DNA from: Aliivibrio sp. 1S175
GTDB lineage: Bacteria; Pseudomonadota; Gammaproteobacteria; Enterobacterales; Vibrionaceae
Direction: 5' to 3'
Assembly: GCF_001690985.1 (NCBI RefSeq)
Contig: NZ_MAJS01000005.1
Location: 135,080 to 199,079 of the forward strand
DNA length: 64,000 bases
The stretch's first letter is position 1; each line of letters begins with the position of its first letter. Below the pieces are notes generated by a model that had not been told where the DNA came from, searched no databases, and saw nothing but the letters and a program-made list of their open reading frames with translations. Below, in pieces: positions 38,559-50,073 of the stretch. The translations under genes were made by a program, and so were the position numbers.

Positions 38559-39866
38559 ATGAAAAAGACGCACATCACAGAGCAAAAGTTTGCCGACCTA
38601 GGTTTAGAACCTCAGGTCCTTGATGGTTTGAATGCAAAAGGGTTCATTAATTGTACTCCTATTCAAGCTAAGGCATTGCCGGTACTGCTCGCCGGCCAAG
38701 ACATTGCAGGCCAAGCCCAAACGGGCACTGGTAAGACGCTCGCGTTCCTTGCTGCTACTTTTAATCACCTATTAACGACGCCTGCTCCTGAAGGTCGTAA
38801 AATCACGCAACCACGAGCTATTATTATGGCTCCTACGCGTGAGTTAGCGATTCAAATTCATAACGATGCTGAATCTCTAATCGCAAGTACTGGCTTAAAA
38901 GCGGCACTTGCTTACGGTGGCGAACGTTATGAAAAACAACAGAAAGTTATCGAAGCTGGTGTTGATATCCTAATCGGAACAACTGGCCGTATTATAGATT
39001 TCTACAAGCAAGGTCAAATTGACTTTAAGATGATTCAAGTCGTTGTTCTTGATGAAGCCGATCGTATGTTCGATTTAGGTTTCATTAAAGATATTCGCTT
39101 TATCTTCCGTCGTATGCCTGCGCCAACAGAACGTCTAAATATGCTGTTCTCAGCAACGTTATCTTATCGTGTACAAGAACTTGCATTTGAACACATGCAA
39201 GAACCTGAGCACGTAGTCGTTGAACCGGATCAAAAAACAGGTCATCTTATTACGGAAGAATTATTCTATCCTTCAAATGACCATAAAATGGCACTTCTTC
39301 AAACGTTAATCGAAGAAGAATGGCCTGATCGTGCAATTATTTTCGCCAATACTAAACACAAATGTGAATTAGTTTGGGGTCACCTAGCTGCCGATAAACA
39401 CCGCGTAGGTCTCCTTACTGGTGATGTTCCACAGAAAAAACGTGAACGCATCCTAGAAGAATTCACTAAAGGTGACGTAGATATTCTTGTTGCTACCGAC
39501 GTAGCGGCTCGTGGTCTACACATTCCACAAGTAACACACGTATTTAACTTTGATTTACCAAATGAAGCCGAAGACTATGTTCACCGTATTGGTCGTACAG
39601 GTCGTGCTGGTGAAAGCGGTAACTCGATTAGTTTTGCTTGTGAAGAATATGCAATTAACCTTCCTGCAATTGAAGAATACATTGAACATTCAATCCCACA
39701 ATCGGATTATGATTCTTCAGCTCTATTGGAAGAGTTACCTGCACCAATCAGACTTCAACGCCGTCCGCAACAAAATCGTCGTAACGGCAGCAATAATAAT
39801 GGTCAACGTCCAGGCGGAAATCGTAAATATTCACGCCCTCGTCAACCTCGTAGCCCTCAAGCGTAA
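38559..39866 (+). CDS. rhlB: ATP-dependent RNA helicase RhlB
   Basis: DEAD-box helicase of the RNA degradosome, 435 residues (E. coli 421). Q-motif region [21 protein letters not shown], motif [12 protein letters not shown], motif [16 protein letters not shown], motif III FSATLS, motif [16 protein letters not shown]. The C-terminal tail is Arg/Asn/Pro-rich ([20 protein letters not shown]), the RNA-binding tail that in E. coli also lies next to the RNase E contact. gppA follows at 33 bases, as in E. coli. Confidence 0.96.
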   Translation: MKKTHITEQKFADLGLEPQVLDGLNAKGFINCTPIQAKALPVLLAGQDIAGQAQTGTGKTLAFLAATFNHLLTTPAPEGRKITQPRAIIMAPTRELAIQIHNDAESLIASTGLKAALAYGGERYEKQQKVIEAGVDILIGTTGRIIDFYKQGQIDFKMIQVVVLDEADRMFDLGFIKDIRFIFRRMPAPTERLNMLFSATLSYRVQELAFEHMQEPEHVVVEPDQKTGHLITEELFYPSNDHKMALLQTLIEEEWPDRAIIFANTKHKCELVWGHLAADKHRVGLLTGDVPQKKRERILEEFTKGDVDILVATDVAARGLHIPQVTHVFNFDLPNEAEDYVHRIGRTGRAGESGNSISFACEEYAINLPAIEEYIEHSIPQSDYDSSALLEELPAPIRLQRRPQQNRRNGSNNNGQRPGGNRKYSRPRQPRSPQA

Positions 39867-39899
39867 TTGAGAACTATGGAAAAACAGTAAAAGGATGTT

Positions 39900-41399
39900 A
39901 TGAAAAGTTCAACAATATCACCGATGTATGCCGCCATTGATTTAGGCTCCAATAGCTTCCATATGCTTGTTGTGCGTCATATAAATGGTAGTGTGCAAAC
40001 CATGGCTAAAATCAAACGTAAAGTACGTTTAGCTGCGGGATTAGATGAAAATAACACACTCAGCCATGAAGCTATGCAGCGTGGGTGGGATTGTTTGAGC
40101 TTATTTGCAGAACGTCTGCAAGATATCCCAGTAGAAAATATTCGCATTGTCGGTACTGCAACACTGCGTGTGGCGACCAATGTGGATATCTTCTTAGAAA
40201 AAGCCAATAAAATCTTAGGTCATGATATTAATGTGATCGAAGGAGAGGAAGAAGCTTGTACTATTTACCAAGGAGTTGCACACACTTCCGGAGGTAATGG
40301 CCGTCGACTCGTTGTCGATATTGGCGGAGCAAGTACTGAACTTATCATTGGTGAAGGTTTTGAAGCTCAAGCACTCACAAGCCTAAAAATGGGCTGTGTC
40401 ACTTGGCTTGAAGGCTACTTTAAAGACCGTGCATTAACTCAAAAAAACTTTGATGCTGCGATTACTGGCGCAAAAGAGACTTTAGCTCCTATTTTAAAAC
40501 AGTACACTGACCTTGGTTGGCAAACCTGTGTTGGAGCTAGTGGCACGGTACAAGCATTGCAAGAAATTATGTTGGCGCAAGGCATGGATGAGGTTATCAC
40601 CTTAGCCAAGCTTAAGCGCCTTCAAAAACAAGCAATGCAATATGAACATTTAGAAGAATTAGATATTGATGGATTGACCCTTGAGCGCGCCTTAGTGTTC
40701 CCAAGTGGTTTATCCATCCTTATCGCTATATTTGAATTACTCAATATTGATTCAATGACATTGGCTGGTGGTGCTCTACGTGAAGGCTTATGCTACGGCA
40801 TGATTGAAGTCCTTCAGCATGATGAAGTATGCCAACGTACAATTTGTAGCGTACAAAAACGCTATCAACTAGACTTCGATTACGCTCAACAAGCAACTAA
40901 TTTAGCAGAACAGCTTGTTATGCAATGTGGTTCTGAATGGTTAATTGAACCTCAAGCGTTACCGTTATTAAAAACAGCAACTCAACTGCACGAACTGGGA
41001 ATGTGTATTGATTATAAAAAAGCGGGCGAACACTCTGCTTACTTAATTAATGCCTTAGATTTACCCGGTTACACGCGCGCGCAAAAGCACCTATTAGGTG
41101 AATTACTTCGCCGATACCGTGAGCAGTTCTCTGCAATGCCCACTCAACACGCTGTTTCTGATTTATCAGCCCAGCGTATGTTACGAATCCTGCGTTTATC
41201 CCTCATTTTAACGCATCGTCGCGATGTCTCTTTAGCTCCATCTGTCACCCTTTCTGAAAAAGACGATGTTTTATCGTTGTCGATTGATAAGAAATGGTTA
41301 GCGGAGAATCCGCTGACAAGAGCTGAGTTAGAAATTGAAGCGGATAAACAGACGAATATTGGGTGGGATTTGGTTATCGATGCTAGGACTAGTATTTAG
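39900..41399 (+). CDS. gppA: Guanosine-5'-triphosphate,3'-diphosphate pyrophosphatase (Ppx/GppA family)
   Basis: Hydrolyses pppGpp to ppGpp; the family also cleaves polyphosphate. 499 residues (E. coli GppA 494). Actin-like fold motifs: phosphate-1 [31 protein letters not shown] (catalytic Glu region), phosphate-2 [17 protein letters not shown], adenosine motif ALQEIM..., and [20 protein letters not shown]. The C-terminal HD-like helical domain is present. Placement directly after rhlB favours GppA over Ppx. A dispersed repeat element begins 15 bases after its stop. Confidence 0.92.
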   Translation: MKSSTISPMYAAIDLGSNSFHMLVVRHINGSVQTMAKIKRKVRLAAGLDENNTLSHEAMQRGWDCLSLFAERLQDIPVENIRIVGTATLRVATNVDIFLEKANKILGHDINVIEGEEEACTIYQGVAHTSGGNGRRLVVDIGGASTELIIGEGFEAQALTSLKMGCVTWLEGYFKDRALTQKNFDAAITGAKETLAPILKQYTDLGWQTCVGASGTVQALQEIMLAQGMDEVITLAKLKRLQKQAMQYEHLEELDIDGLTLERALVFPSGLSILIAIFELLNIDSMTLAGGALREGLCYGMIEVLQHDEVCQRTICSVQKRYQLDFDYAQQATNLAEQLVMQCGSEWLIEPQALPLLKTATQLHELGMCIDYKKAGEHSAYLINALDLPGYTRAQKHLLGELLRRYREQFSAMPTQHAVSDLSAQRMLRILRLSLILTHRRDVSLAPSVTLSEKDDVLSLSIDKKWLAENPLTRAELEIEADKQTNIGWDLVIDARTSI

Positions 41400-41413
41400 G
41401 GGCGAGTAAGAAC

Positions 41414-42780
<1,367 letters not shown>

Positions 42781-42897
42781 TTATGATGCGTTCAATATAT
42801 ACCCATCGCCTTTTGAATCCAAATTTTCTTAGGGATCTGATTTTTACGATTAACTTGGTATGATAGAAAACATAACTTGAATAAAAGATCCTTAATT

Positions 42898-43659
42898 ATG
42901 ATTGATACCCACGCTCACATATATGCGAAAGAATTTGATGAAGACCGAGATTTGGTTGTTCAACGTGCCTTATCACAAGGTATCGATCAGATCTTATTGC
43001 CTAACATTGATTTAGACTCTATCGAACCAATGTTAAAAACCGAGGCGACTTACCCTGATATTTGTCGCTCAATGATGGGACTACACCCATGCTATGTGAA
43101 TGCTGATGTTAAGCAAACCTTAGCGACAATCCACTCTTGGTTTGAGAAACACAACTTCATTGCGGTAGGTGAAATAGGTATTGACCTATACTGGGACAAA
43201 ACCTTTAAAGCTGAACAAGAGATGGCTTTTATCACTCAGTTAAACTGGGCAAAAGAGATGAAACTGCCTGTTGTTATTCATACTCGTGATTCTATTGAAG
43301 AGACATTAAGTCTGCTTAAACAGGAGCAAGATGGCTCGTTATCAGGCACTTTCCACTGCTTTGGTGGCTCTGTTGATGAAGCCAAAGCGATCAATGATTT
43401 AGGCTTTCACTTAGGTATTGGTGGGGTTTCTACTTTTAAAAATGGCGGTATGGATAAAATCATTCCACACCTTAATATGGACTACTTAATCTTAGAGACC
43501 GATTGCCCATATTTAGCACCAGTACCTCACCGTGGTAAGCGTAATGAGCCAGCGTATACGCAGTTAATTGCTCAGCGTGTGGCTGATTTACGTGAGATGA
43601 GTCTGGCGGATGTTGATGCGATTACGACAGAGAATGCGAAAAGACTTTTTAAAATTTAA
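42898..43659 (+). CDS. TatD-family metal-dependent hydrolase
   Basis: TIM-barrel nuclease-like hydrolase of 253 residues from the ATG at 42898 (MIDTHAHIYAKEFDEDRD), which opens on the metal motif as in the family; an upstream TTG adds seven residues. Metal ligands: DTHAH, the Glu in AVGEIGIDLYWDK, HTRDS, HCFGGS and ETDCPYLAP. The wording LLPNIDLDSIEPML, MMGLHPCYV and GEIGIDLYWDKTF reminds me more of the TatD type common in Bacteroidetes than of E. coli TatD, YcfH or YjjV. It is not next to tatABC, which lies 2 kb away on the other strand. Confidence 0.88.
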   Translation: MIDTHAHIYAKEFDEDRDLVVQRALSQGIDQILLPNIDLDSIEPMLKTEATYPDICRSMMGLHPCYVNADVKQTLATIHSWFEKHNFIAVGEIGIDLYWDKTFKAEQEMAFITQLNWAKEMKLPVVIHTRDSIEETLSLLKQEQDGSLSGTFHCFGGSVDEAKAINDLGFHLGIGGVSTFKNGGMDKIIPHLNMDYLILETDCPYLAPVPHRGKRNEPAYTQLIAQRVADLREMSLADVDAITTENAKRLFKI

Positions 43660-43670
43660 GAGTAGAAGAT

Positions 43671-43890
43671 AGAGTTCAGATCGATTCGTTTCAGGAAGAG
43701 CCTATACGCTACGCTAACTAGAGGCTAGACCGCTTCGCTTCTATAAGAGAAAAAGCTGATTCTTTAACGCTGCTATTCCAACGTCACAACACTCGCTCTT
43801 ATAGTATCTAGTTAGCGCAGCGTATAGTTCCTAGCTAGTTCCCCTGAAACCTTTAGGGAGCTTGCGACCGATCTGAACCCTGCTCTTTTA
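43671..43890. repeat. Dispersed inverted-repeat element, copy D
   Basis: Nested palindrome. Outer arms: GTTCAGATCGATTCGTTTCA (43674) and its partner CCTGAAACC...CGATCTGAACCC ending about 43880. Inner arms: CTATACGCTACGCTAACTAG (43702) and TAGTTAGCGCAGCGTATAG ending 43827. The left inner arm has the insert GACCGCTTCGCTTC before TATAAGAG. It begins 12 bases after the TatD-family stop and ends about 16 bases before the csrB1 terminator. Confidence 0.8.
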
Positions 43891-43905
43891 CTTTGCCCCA
43901 AACAA

Positions 43906-44327
43906 GAAAAACCCCGCTAGACTCTCGTCCAACGGGGTTATAACTTTACTCGCAGCAATCCGGCTACTAATGGTGCTCCATGCATCAAATCCTTGATAGT
44001 ATGCTGATTCCTTCAGCTTATTCCTTTCTCGCCATCCTAGCGGTGTCCTTGATCTTATCCTGATCCGTTAACAATCCGTAGTTAACTCTCTTCACTTGTT
44101 CCTTGAGCGGTGTCCCTTACATCATCCTGATGTGCAATCCATTTTCCTCAATCCTAGAGGTGTCCATTGTCTTTCCTTAGTAGTAACCATCCTAGCTACT
44201 ATTGCGTCCATTCAATGTCCATTTCGCTATCCATGCCGATTACTAATCCTAAGTAACCGAGTGCCTCATCCTGAAGCGTACCAAATCCTTGGCTAGTTCC
44301 TGTTCCGTGTCAGCATCCTTCCGACAC
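43906..44327 (-). ncRNA. csrB1: CsrB-type regulatory RNA, copy 1
   Basis: About 422 nt, minus strand. CsrB RNAs sequester the translational regulator CsrA. By eye there are about 29 GGA triplets, many in the CsrA-site context AGGAT/AGGAAT and in hairpin loops, e.g. CATCAGGATGATG, GCTAGGATGGC, ATCAAGGATTTGAT. The 5' end GGTGTCGGAAGGATGCTGAC forms a stem. The 3' terminator AACCCCG...CGGGGTT ends in five T. Promoter: TTGCTG-16 bases-TAATCT (44333-44338), start near 44327. A GacA box lies at 44493-44510. The name follows the V. fischeri pair csrB1/csrB2; which is which is arbitrary here. Confidence 0.93.
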
Positions 44328-44492
44328 CAATAAGATTACGCTTTTCATTATTTTCAGCAATAGACTAAATTCAAACTTTTGCAAAAATAATTATCGCCCT
44401 TTTGTTGAAATACACAAAGGCGTTAAATATCAATAATTTAAATTATCACTGGTTATCTTTATCCATAAATAAAGCGAAAAAGCGCACTTGTT

Positions 44493-44510
44493 TGTGAGAG
44501 ATCTCGCACA
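44493..44510. promoter_or_regulatory. GacA (UvrY/VarA) box upstream of csrB1
   Basis: TGTGAGAGATCTCGCACA matches the GacA consensus TGTAAGxxATCxCTTACA. Its centre is about 174 bases upstream of the predicted csrB1 start, the far-upstream place known for UvrY sites at enteric csrB. Confidence 0.8.
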
Positions 44511-44534
44511 CGGGTCATGGTGTTTTGGGAGTAA

Positions 44535-44780
44535 GGATTCAGATCGCTTCGCTAGAGGTTTCAGGAAGAATCTATACGCTACGCTAACTAGAGGCTAGAC
44601 CGCTTCGCTTCTATAAGAGAAAAAGCTGATTCTTTAACGCTGTTATTCCAACGTCACAATAGTCGCTCTTATAGTATCTAGTTAGCGCAGCGTATAGTTT
44701 CTAGCGAATATAGATAAACTAATCACACATCCCCCTGAAACCTTAAAGGGAGCTTGCGACCGATCTGAACCCTGCTCTTT
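44535..44780. repeat. Dispersed inverted-repeat element, copy E
   Basis: Near-identical to copy D and part of the 892-bp duplicated unit. Outer arms: GATTCAGATCGCTTCGCT (about 44536) and CCTGAAACC...CGATCTGAACCC ending about 44772. Inner arms from 44572 and to 44697. It lies between csrB2's terminator and the csrB1 GacA box. Confidence 0.8.
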
Positions 44781-44797
44781 TACTTTGTTCCAAACAA

Positions 44798-45219
44798 GAA
44801 AAACCCCGCTAGACTCTCGTCTAACGGGGTTATAACTTTACTCGCAGCAATCCGGCTACTAATGGTGCTCCATGCATCAAATCCTTGATAGTATGCTGAT
44901 TCCTTCAGCTTATTCCTTTCTCGCCATCCTAGCGGTGTCCTTGATCTTATCCTGATCCGTTAACAATCCGTAGTTAACTCTCTTCGCTTGTTCCTTGAGC
45001 GGTGTCCCTTACATCATCCTGATGTGCAATCCTTTTACCTCAATCCTAGAGGTGTCCATCGTCTTTCCTTAGTAGCAACCATCCTAGTTACTATTGCGTC
45101 CATTCAATGTCCATTTTGCTATCCGTGCCGATTACTAATCCTAAGTAACCGAGTGCTTCATCCTGAAGCTTACCAAATCCTTGGCTAGTTCCTGTTCCGT
45201 GTCAGCATCCTTCCGACAC
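44798..45219 (-). ncRNA. csrB2: CsrB-type regulatory RNA, copy 2
   Basis: Second copy, exactly 892 bases from copy 1, with the same predicted length of 422 nt and only scattered base changes. The CsrA-type motifs (CATCAGGATGATG, GCTAGGATGGC, CTTCAGGATGAAG) are kept. Changes are often paired in stems: CTTCAGGATGAAG here against CTTCAGGATGAGG in copy 1. The -10 TAATCT (45225-45230) and terminator are the same. The GacA box lies at 45385-45402. Copy 1 lies downstream behind this terminator and has its own promoter, so they are separate units. Confidence 0.93.
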
Positions 45220-45384
45220 CATTGAGATTACGCTTTTCATCTATTTCGGCAATAGACTAAATCCTATTTTTTGCAAAAAAATATATACAAAATTAACCAC
45301 AAAAGAAAAAGAACTTATTTTACATAGATTTAGATTAAAATAATGTATTTATGATTACAAATAAAACGATAAATCTCACTCATT

Positions 45385-45402
45385 TGTAAGAGATCTCGCA
45401 CA
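45385..45402. promoter_or_regulatory. GacA (UvrY/VarA) box upstream of csrB2
   Basis: TGTAAGAGATCTCGCACA, closer to the consensus than the copy at 44493. The distance to the predicted csrB2 start is the same 174 bases as at csrB1, although the DNA between box and promoter is diverged. Confidence 0.85.
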
Positions 45403-45487
45403 CGGCTATTCCACTTTGTCCCAAACCTCTATAAAGAGTATGCGTGAGCAAGATCACTATATAAAAGACGTTAGCTAAATTGACCCC

Positions 45488-45521
45488 ATAAAAAAAGCGC
45501 TGACATAACATCAACGCTTTT
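45488..45521 (-). terminator. Terminator of tatC
   Basis: Stem AAGCGTTGA / TCAGCGCTT with a short loop, then seven T on the minus strand, 24 bases past the tatC stop. Confidence 0.8.
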
Positions 45522-45544
45522 CATATTACCCAATTTATCAAGCG

Positions 45545-46300
45545 TTACGCTTCATCTTGTTCCATATCATCTTCGTCTTTCTCTCTCACATAGAAACGAG
45601 AAAAGAACAGTCCAAACTCAAATAGAATACACATAGGCACTGCAAGTAAAGTTTGAGAAATAATATCTGGCGGTGTTAGCATCATACCGACAACAAAAGC
45701 ACCCACGACAATGTATGGACGTTTTTGCTTTAACGTTTCCGGCGTTGTCGCTCCCGTCCAACATAATAAAATGATGGCAACAGGAATTTCAAACGCAATA
45801 CCAAACGCTAAAAACAATGCTAATACAAAATCAAGATAACTGGCAATATCAGTCGCTACTTGAACACCTTCCGGAGCAATGTTTGTAAAAAAACTAAACA
45901 CTAATGGGAAGACGATAAAATAAGCGAAAGAAACGCCGGCATAAAACAGCATTGAGCTTGAGAACAATAATGGCATGACGAGTTTCTTTTCATGCTTATA
46001 CAATCCAGGAGCGACAAATGCCCACACTTGATAAAGAATCACTGGAACAGCGACAAATATCGATGCCACCAAAGTCAGCTTTATGGGCGTGAAAAATGGT
46101 GACGCGACATCAGTTGCTATCATCGTTGCACCTGCAGGCAGTCTTTCTACCAAAGGCGCTGATAAGAACTCATAAATGTCATTAGCAAACCAGACTAGAC
46201 CTAAAAACACCACTATGACGGCAATTAATGCCTTTAGTAATCGATTCCTTAGCTCTAATAGGTGAGTTAACAACGGCTGAGAGTGTTCAACTGATGACAT
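45545..46300 (-). CDS. tatC: Sec-independent protein translocase TatC
   Basis: Six-helix inner-membrane receptor that recognises twin-arginine signal peptides. 251 residues (E. coli 258). N-terminal [19 protein letters not shown] is the signal-peptide-binding region, with the conserved Glu of HLLELR; also [20 protein letters not shown] (conserved F/P/E) and the periplasmic caps. Third in tatABC, 2 bases after tatB. Confidence 0.96.
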   Translation of the reverse strand: MSSVEHSQPLLTHLLELRNRLLKALIAVIVVFLGLVWFANDIYEFLSAPLVERLPAGATMIATDVASPFFTPIKLTLVASIFVAVPVILYQVWAFVAPGLYKHEKKLVMPLLFSSSMLFYAGVSFAYFIVFPLVFSFFTNIAPEGVQVATDIASYLDFVLALFLAFGIAFEIPVAIILLCWTGATTPETLKQKRPYIVVGAFVVGMMLTPPDIISQTLLAVPMCILFEFGLFFSRFYVREKDEDDMEQDEA

Positions 46301-46302
46301 AA

Positions 46303-46680
46303 TTACTCTGCTTTTGTTTTAGAAGTTGAATCAGACGCAACCGGAATCTCTGTATCTACTTTTGGTGTATCTACAGTTTCTTCTGGTTTGGCATATGGAC
46401 GAGTGACATCAGCTGCCGCTTGTTTTAACTCTTCTACTGACTTTTTAAGTTCAGGCGATAAGTCATCCATATTCATCTGTTCTGCTTTACGCAAATTATC
46501 TTGTAACTCTTGTATTTTCAGTTCCTGTGTCAGCTCATCTTTGACGTTATTCGCCATGCTTTTTGCTGCCCCAACAAACTGCGCTACAGAGCGAATCGCT
46601 TTTGGTAAGCGCTCCGGCCCTAATACAACGAGTCCAACAACAGAGATTAGTATCAGTTCCCAAAAACCGATATCAAACAC
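46303..46680 (-). CDS. tatB: Sec-independent protein translocase TatB
   Basis: Single N-terminal transmembrane helix ([20 protein letters not shown]) with the key glutamate E8, then [17 protein letters not shown] amphipathic helix and a long charged tail. 125 residues; E. coli TatB has 171, so the variable C-terminal tail is shorter. Forms the receptor complex with TatC. Starts 3 bases after the tatA stop and ends 2 bases before tatC. Confidence 0.95.
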   Translation of the reverse strand: MFDIGFWELILISVVGLVVLGPERLPKAIRSVAQFVGAAKSMANNVKDELTQELKIQELQDNLRKAEQMNMDDLSPELKKSVEELKQAAADVTRPYAKPEETVDTPKVDTEIPVASDSTSKTKAE

Positions 46681-46683
46681 GTG

Positions 46684-46935
46684 TTATGCCTGCTCTTTGT
46701 CGTTTTGCTTTTGTTTTTCTACTGTCTCTGCTTCTTTTTTCTCTAAGTTTTGAGGAGCAGTAAAATCAGCGTCTTTTTTCGCATCTTTTGCTGTATCTTC
46801 TTCACTTATTGCTTTTTTAAAGCCTTTAACTGCAGAACCCAAATCACTGCCTACACCGCGTAATTTTTTCGTACCAAATAACAGAACGATAATTACTGCA
46901 ATAATAAGAAGTTGCCAAATACTAATACCACCCAT
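46684..46935 (-). CDS. tatA: Sec-independent protein translocase TatA
   Basis: Pore-forming subunit: one transmembrane helix ([18 protein letters not shown]) with Gln in place of the E. coli polar residue, the hinge [20 protein letters not shown] and an amphipathic helix, then a Lys/Glu-rich tail. 83 residues (E. coli 89). First of tatABC, 51 bases after ubiB. Confidence 0.95.
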   Translation of the reverse strand: MGGISIWQLLIIAVIIVLLFGTKKLRGVGSDLGSAVKGFKKAISEEDTAKDAKKDADFTAPQNLEKKEAETVEKQKQNDKEQA

Positions 46936-46986
46936 GCTTGTTTCCTCAGCGTGTTAGGGTTAAAAAATTGCTAATAAGAATAACGC

Positions 46987-48621
46987 TTATCGACGATATG
47001 CTCGCCAGCTTAATAGCCAAAACGTGATTCCTGTAGCAGCACTAATTGATGCTAACGCAGTAATGTTACTGGTTAATAACACCGCAGAACAAATCAACAG
47101 AGTTGCTCCAGCATTAAATAGAAATTGTCCTTTCGCTTGTTGACGCTTACTTTGACGATAACCTGCGTAGAGTTTATCCATTCGTTGATTGAGAACTTTG
47201 CCCTGGCGCAAACTGTCATAAACTAACTCTGGTAGCTCTGGCAATTTTTCAGCCCAAAATGGCGCTTTCTCACTCAAAGCAGTCAGGAAGGCTGCCGGTC
47301 CAACTTGTTTTGCCATCCACGTTTCTAAAAACGGTTTGGCGGTTGCCCATAGATCCAATTGAGGGTATAGCTGTCGCCCTAATCCTTCTACGTACAATAA
47401 TGTTTTTTGCAATAAAACCAATTGCGGTTGCACTTCCATATTAAAACGTCGTGCTGTATTGAATAAATTCAACAGCACATGACCAAAGGATATCTCACCT
47501 AATGGCTTCGCAAATATAGGTTCACACACCATGCGGATCGCAAATTCAAATTCTTCGACATTAGTGTCTGCCGGAACCCAACCTGAATCAACATGCAATT
47601 GTGCGACTTTACGATAATCACTATTAAAGAAACCTAATAGGTTTTCCGCTAAATAACGCTTATCTTCTTTATTGAGAGTTCCAACAATACCACAGTCTAA
47701 TCCAATCCATTGTGGATTATCTGGATTATCTGGATTTACGAAGACATTCCCTGGGTGCATATCCGCATGAAAAAAGCTGTCTCTAAACACTTGAGTAAAG
47801 AAAACTGACACACCACGTTCTGCTAACAGCTTCATGTTGGTGTTATTTCTTTCTAATTGTTCAATATCAGAAACTTGAATACCATAGATACGCTCAGACA
47901 CCATCAAATTTTCAGAACTTAAATCTAAAATAACTTCTGGTACATACAACTCTTCACTACCTTCAAAGTTACGGCGCAGCTGCATTGCATTACTGGCCTC
48001 TCTTCTTAAGTCTAGTTCATCGATTAAAGTTTTCTCATATTCTTCGATAACCTCAACCGGTTTAAGACGACGGGCTTCCGGAATGTGCTGCTCAACTAAC
48101 CCAGCCATGCGGTACATCAATCGAATATCCGCTTCAATCACTGGGCGAATATCAGGACGAATAATCTTGAGAACTATTTCACGACCTGACTCTTTTAGTT
48201 TTGCAGTATGCACTTGAGCGATAGAGGCAGACGCTAATGGAATAATATCAAACTCAGTAAACCAATTTTCTAGTGGTCCACCAAGTGCAATCTCCATTTG
48301 GTCTTTAGCTAATTGGCCATCAAACGGAGCAACTTGATCTTGCAGTAACGCCAGTTGATCAGCTAAATGAGGCGGAAAAAGGTCACGACGCGTCGACATC
48401 ATTTGACCAAATTTAATCCATACCGGCCCCAATTCTTGCAGCGCTAAACGTAAACGTTCACCCAACGGTTTTTCTGGATGTTTATTTTTAATCCAAAAAA
48501 GGCCTCGACGTAAACGTTTCGGTAATTGAGTTAATGCATGATCAGGCAGCAGTTCATCTAATCCATACTCAAGTTGTACCTTGGTAATATGATATAGGCG
48601 TTTTAGCTCTGATGGGGTCAT
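46987..48621 (-). CDS. ubiB: UbiB, ubiquinone biosynthesis kinase-like ATPase
   Basis: ADCK/COQ8-family protein needed for ubiquinone synthesis, 544 residues (E. coli 546). The KxGQ signature is [16 protein letters not shown]; the ATP-lid [28 protein letters not shown] (catalytic region) and LDCGIVGTL (metal aspartate) follow. Two C-terminal transmembrane helices ([20 protein letters not shown]...FWLLSW) anchor it. Its start overlaps the ubiJ stop by 4 bases. Confidence 0.96.
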   Translation of the reverse strand: MTPSELKRLYHITKVQLEYGLDELLPDHALTQLPKRLRRGLFWIKNKHPEKPLGERLRLALQELGPVWIKFGQMMSTRRDLFPPHLADQLALLQDQVAPFDGQLAKDQMEIALGGPLENWFTEFDIIPLASASIAQVHTAKLKESGREIVLKIIRPDIRPVIEADIRLMYRMAGLVEQHIPEARRLKPVEVIEEYEKTLIDELDLRREASNAMQLRRNFEGSEELYVPEVILDLSSENLMVSERIYGIQVSDIEQLERNNTNMKLLAERGVSVFFTQVFRDSFFHADMHPGNVFVNPDNPDNPQWIGLDCGIVGTLNKEDKRYLAENLLGFFNSDYRKVAQLHVDSGWVPADTNVEEFEFAIRMVCEPIFAKPLGEISFGHVLLNLFNTARRFNMEVQPQLVLLQKTLLYVEGLGRQLYPQLDLWATAKPFLETWMAKQVGPAAFLTALSEKAPFWAEKLPELPELVYDSLRQGKVLNQRMDKLYAGYRQSKRQQAKGQFLFNAGATLLICSAVLLTSNITALASISAATGITFWLLSWRAYRR

Positions 48622-49241
48622 GCGCTCTCCACTGAATTACGATTTAATAGTCGAGTTAAACGAGCATCAAGCTCGGCAAGTTGAGCTTCAACATCAGACA
48701 CTTGGTCACAAAAATGTGCAATTTCTAACGGCGCAGGTGCAATCTTCCACTCTTCGGTTAACACTTCTGCCGCGTGACGTGTTTGGCGAGAAATTTGTGT
48801 TTTTACCCAACACGCACTGTTTTTTACGCCACTCACTAACGTATGAGCCACGATATCACCGGTGTATTGAGAGAGTTTTTCTTCCACATCTGGTTTCAAC
48901 TCTGTTAATAATGCAGAAAATTGTTGAGCGAGGTTAAGATCACCTTCAAGCACCAACTTATCTTGTTTTATTAATTGAGTAATATTATTTTGCTCACGCA
49001 ATTGAGGCAAGACAGAAAGATTTAAAGCAAGATAGCAATCTACCTCACCTTCAAACTTGGACAGAATGTCCACTTGCTGTTGGCTAAAGATGAAATACAG
49101 ATCTTTATTCACTTCGTTTAAATGAACATGAATGATTTTACCTTTTAAGCGCAGCAAAGCAGCTTTACTGTCCGGTGATTCTTTCAACAGAGTATTTAAC
49201 CCCGTTTCCATCACGCCAGTTACAAACGGTTCTAATGGCAT
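48618..49241 (-). CDS. ubiJ: UbiJ, ubiquinone biosynthesis accessory factor (SCP2 domain)
   Basis: Lipid-binding accessory protein of the soluble Ubi complex, 207 residues (E. coli 201). N-terminal SCP2-like domain (about 10-120; [40 protein letters not shown]) and a C-terminal coiled-coil ([18 protein letters not shown]) for UbiK contact. Lies between ubiE and ubiB, 11 bases after ubiE and overlapping ubiB by 4. Confidence 0.93.
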   Translation of the reverse strand: MPLEPFVTGVMETGLNTLLKESPDSKAALLRLKGKIIHVHLNEVNKDLYFIFSQQQVDILSKFEGEVDCYLALNLSVLPQLREQNNITQLIKQDKLVLEGDLNLAQQFSALLTELKPDVEEKLSQYTGDIVAHTLVSGVKNSACWVKTQISRQTRHAAEVLTEEWKIAPAPLEIAHFCDQVSDVEAQLAELDARLTRLLNRNSVESA

Positions 49242-49252
49242 CGTTTTATCCT

Positions 49253-50017
49253 TTAAAACTTATAACCACGGTGCAATGCAACAATACCACCAGTAAGGTT
49301 GTAATAGTTTGCTTGCTCAAAACCTGCGTCTTCCATCATGCTTTTTAGTGTTTCTTGATCTGGGTGCATACGAATAGATTCCGCTAAATAACGATAGCTT
49401 TCAGCATCATTCGCGATCAATTCACCCATTTTAGGAAGTAAATGGAAAGAGTACGCATCATAGATTTTAGATAATGGTTCAATGATTGGTTTTGAGAACT
49501 CCAAGACCAATAGACGACCGCCAGGCTTTAATACACGAAACATCGAACGTAAGGCTTTATCTTTATCCGTGACGTTTCGTAGGCCAAAGCTAATAGTAAT
49601 ACAATCAAAGAAATCATCTGGGAAGGGTAATTCTTCAGCATTTGCTTGTACGTAATTTACGTTACCAACAATGCCCATATCGCGCAGTTTATCTCGACCA
49701 ACATTCAACATTGAGTTGTTGATGTCCGCTAAAATAACTTGGCCCGTGTCACCAACGATACGTGAAAATTTAGCCGTAAGGTCTCCAGTACCGCCCGCTA
49801 AATCAAGAACTTTATGACCAGGACGTACGCCACTGCAATCAATCGTGAATCGTTTCCAAACACGGTGAACACCACCAGACATAAGGTCATTCATGATGTC
49901 GTATTTTGCTGCTACAGAGTGAAATACTTCTGCAACTTTCGCGACTTTCTCATCTTTCGCGACTGTGGTGAAGCCAAAGTGCGTTGTTTCTTCAGCAATG
50001 TTCATCTTGTCCGTCAT
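49253..50017 (-). CDS. ubiE: Ubiquinone/menaquinone C-methyltransferase
   Basis: SAM-dependent C-methyltransferase of both quinone pathways, 254 residues (E. coli 251). [20 protein letters not shown] and [20 protein letters not shown] are the UbiE signature; SAM loop [37 protein letters not shown]-terminal [15 protein letters not shown]. First of ubiE-ubiJ-ubiB-tatABC. A GAGGACG-type ribosome site lies upstream. Confidence 0.97.
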   Translation of the reverse strand: MTDKMNIAEETTHFGFTTVAKDEKVAKVAEVFHSVAAKYDIMNDLMSGGVHRVWKRFTIDCSGVRPGHKVLDLAGGTGDLTAKFSRIVGDTGQVILADINNSMLNVGRDKLRDMGIVGNVNYVQANAEELPFPDDFFDCITISFGLRNVTDKDKALRSMFRVLKPGGRLLVLEFSKPIIEPLSKIYDAYSFHLLPKMGELIANDAESYRYLAESIRMHPDQETLKSMMEDAGFEQANYYNLTGGIVALHRGYKF

Positions 50018-50073
50018 TTTTCGTCCTCTAGAGATTGTTCGCTGAATCCCTACACTCTGAATTCAACAGCACT

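Noticed and set aside
44096-45188. Two nearly identical 66-residue frames on the plus strand (44096-44296 and 44988-45188), looking like a duplicated small gene.
   Set aside because: They are antisense to csrB1 and csrB2, have no ribosome site, and their similarity follows from the 892-bp duplication of the RNA genes.
43900-45240. Many short repeats (ATCCTnnnGG) that might be a CRISPR array.
   Set aside because: Spacing is irregular and the repeated units are AGGA/GGA loops of CsrB; repeats are too short and there are no cas genes.
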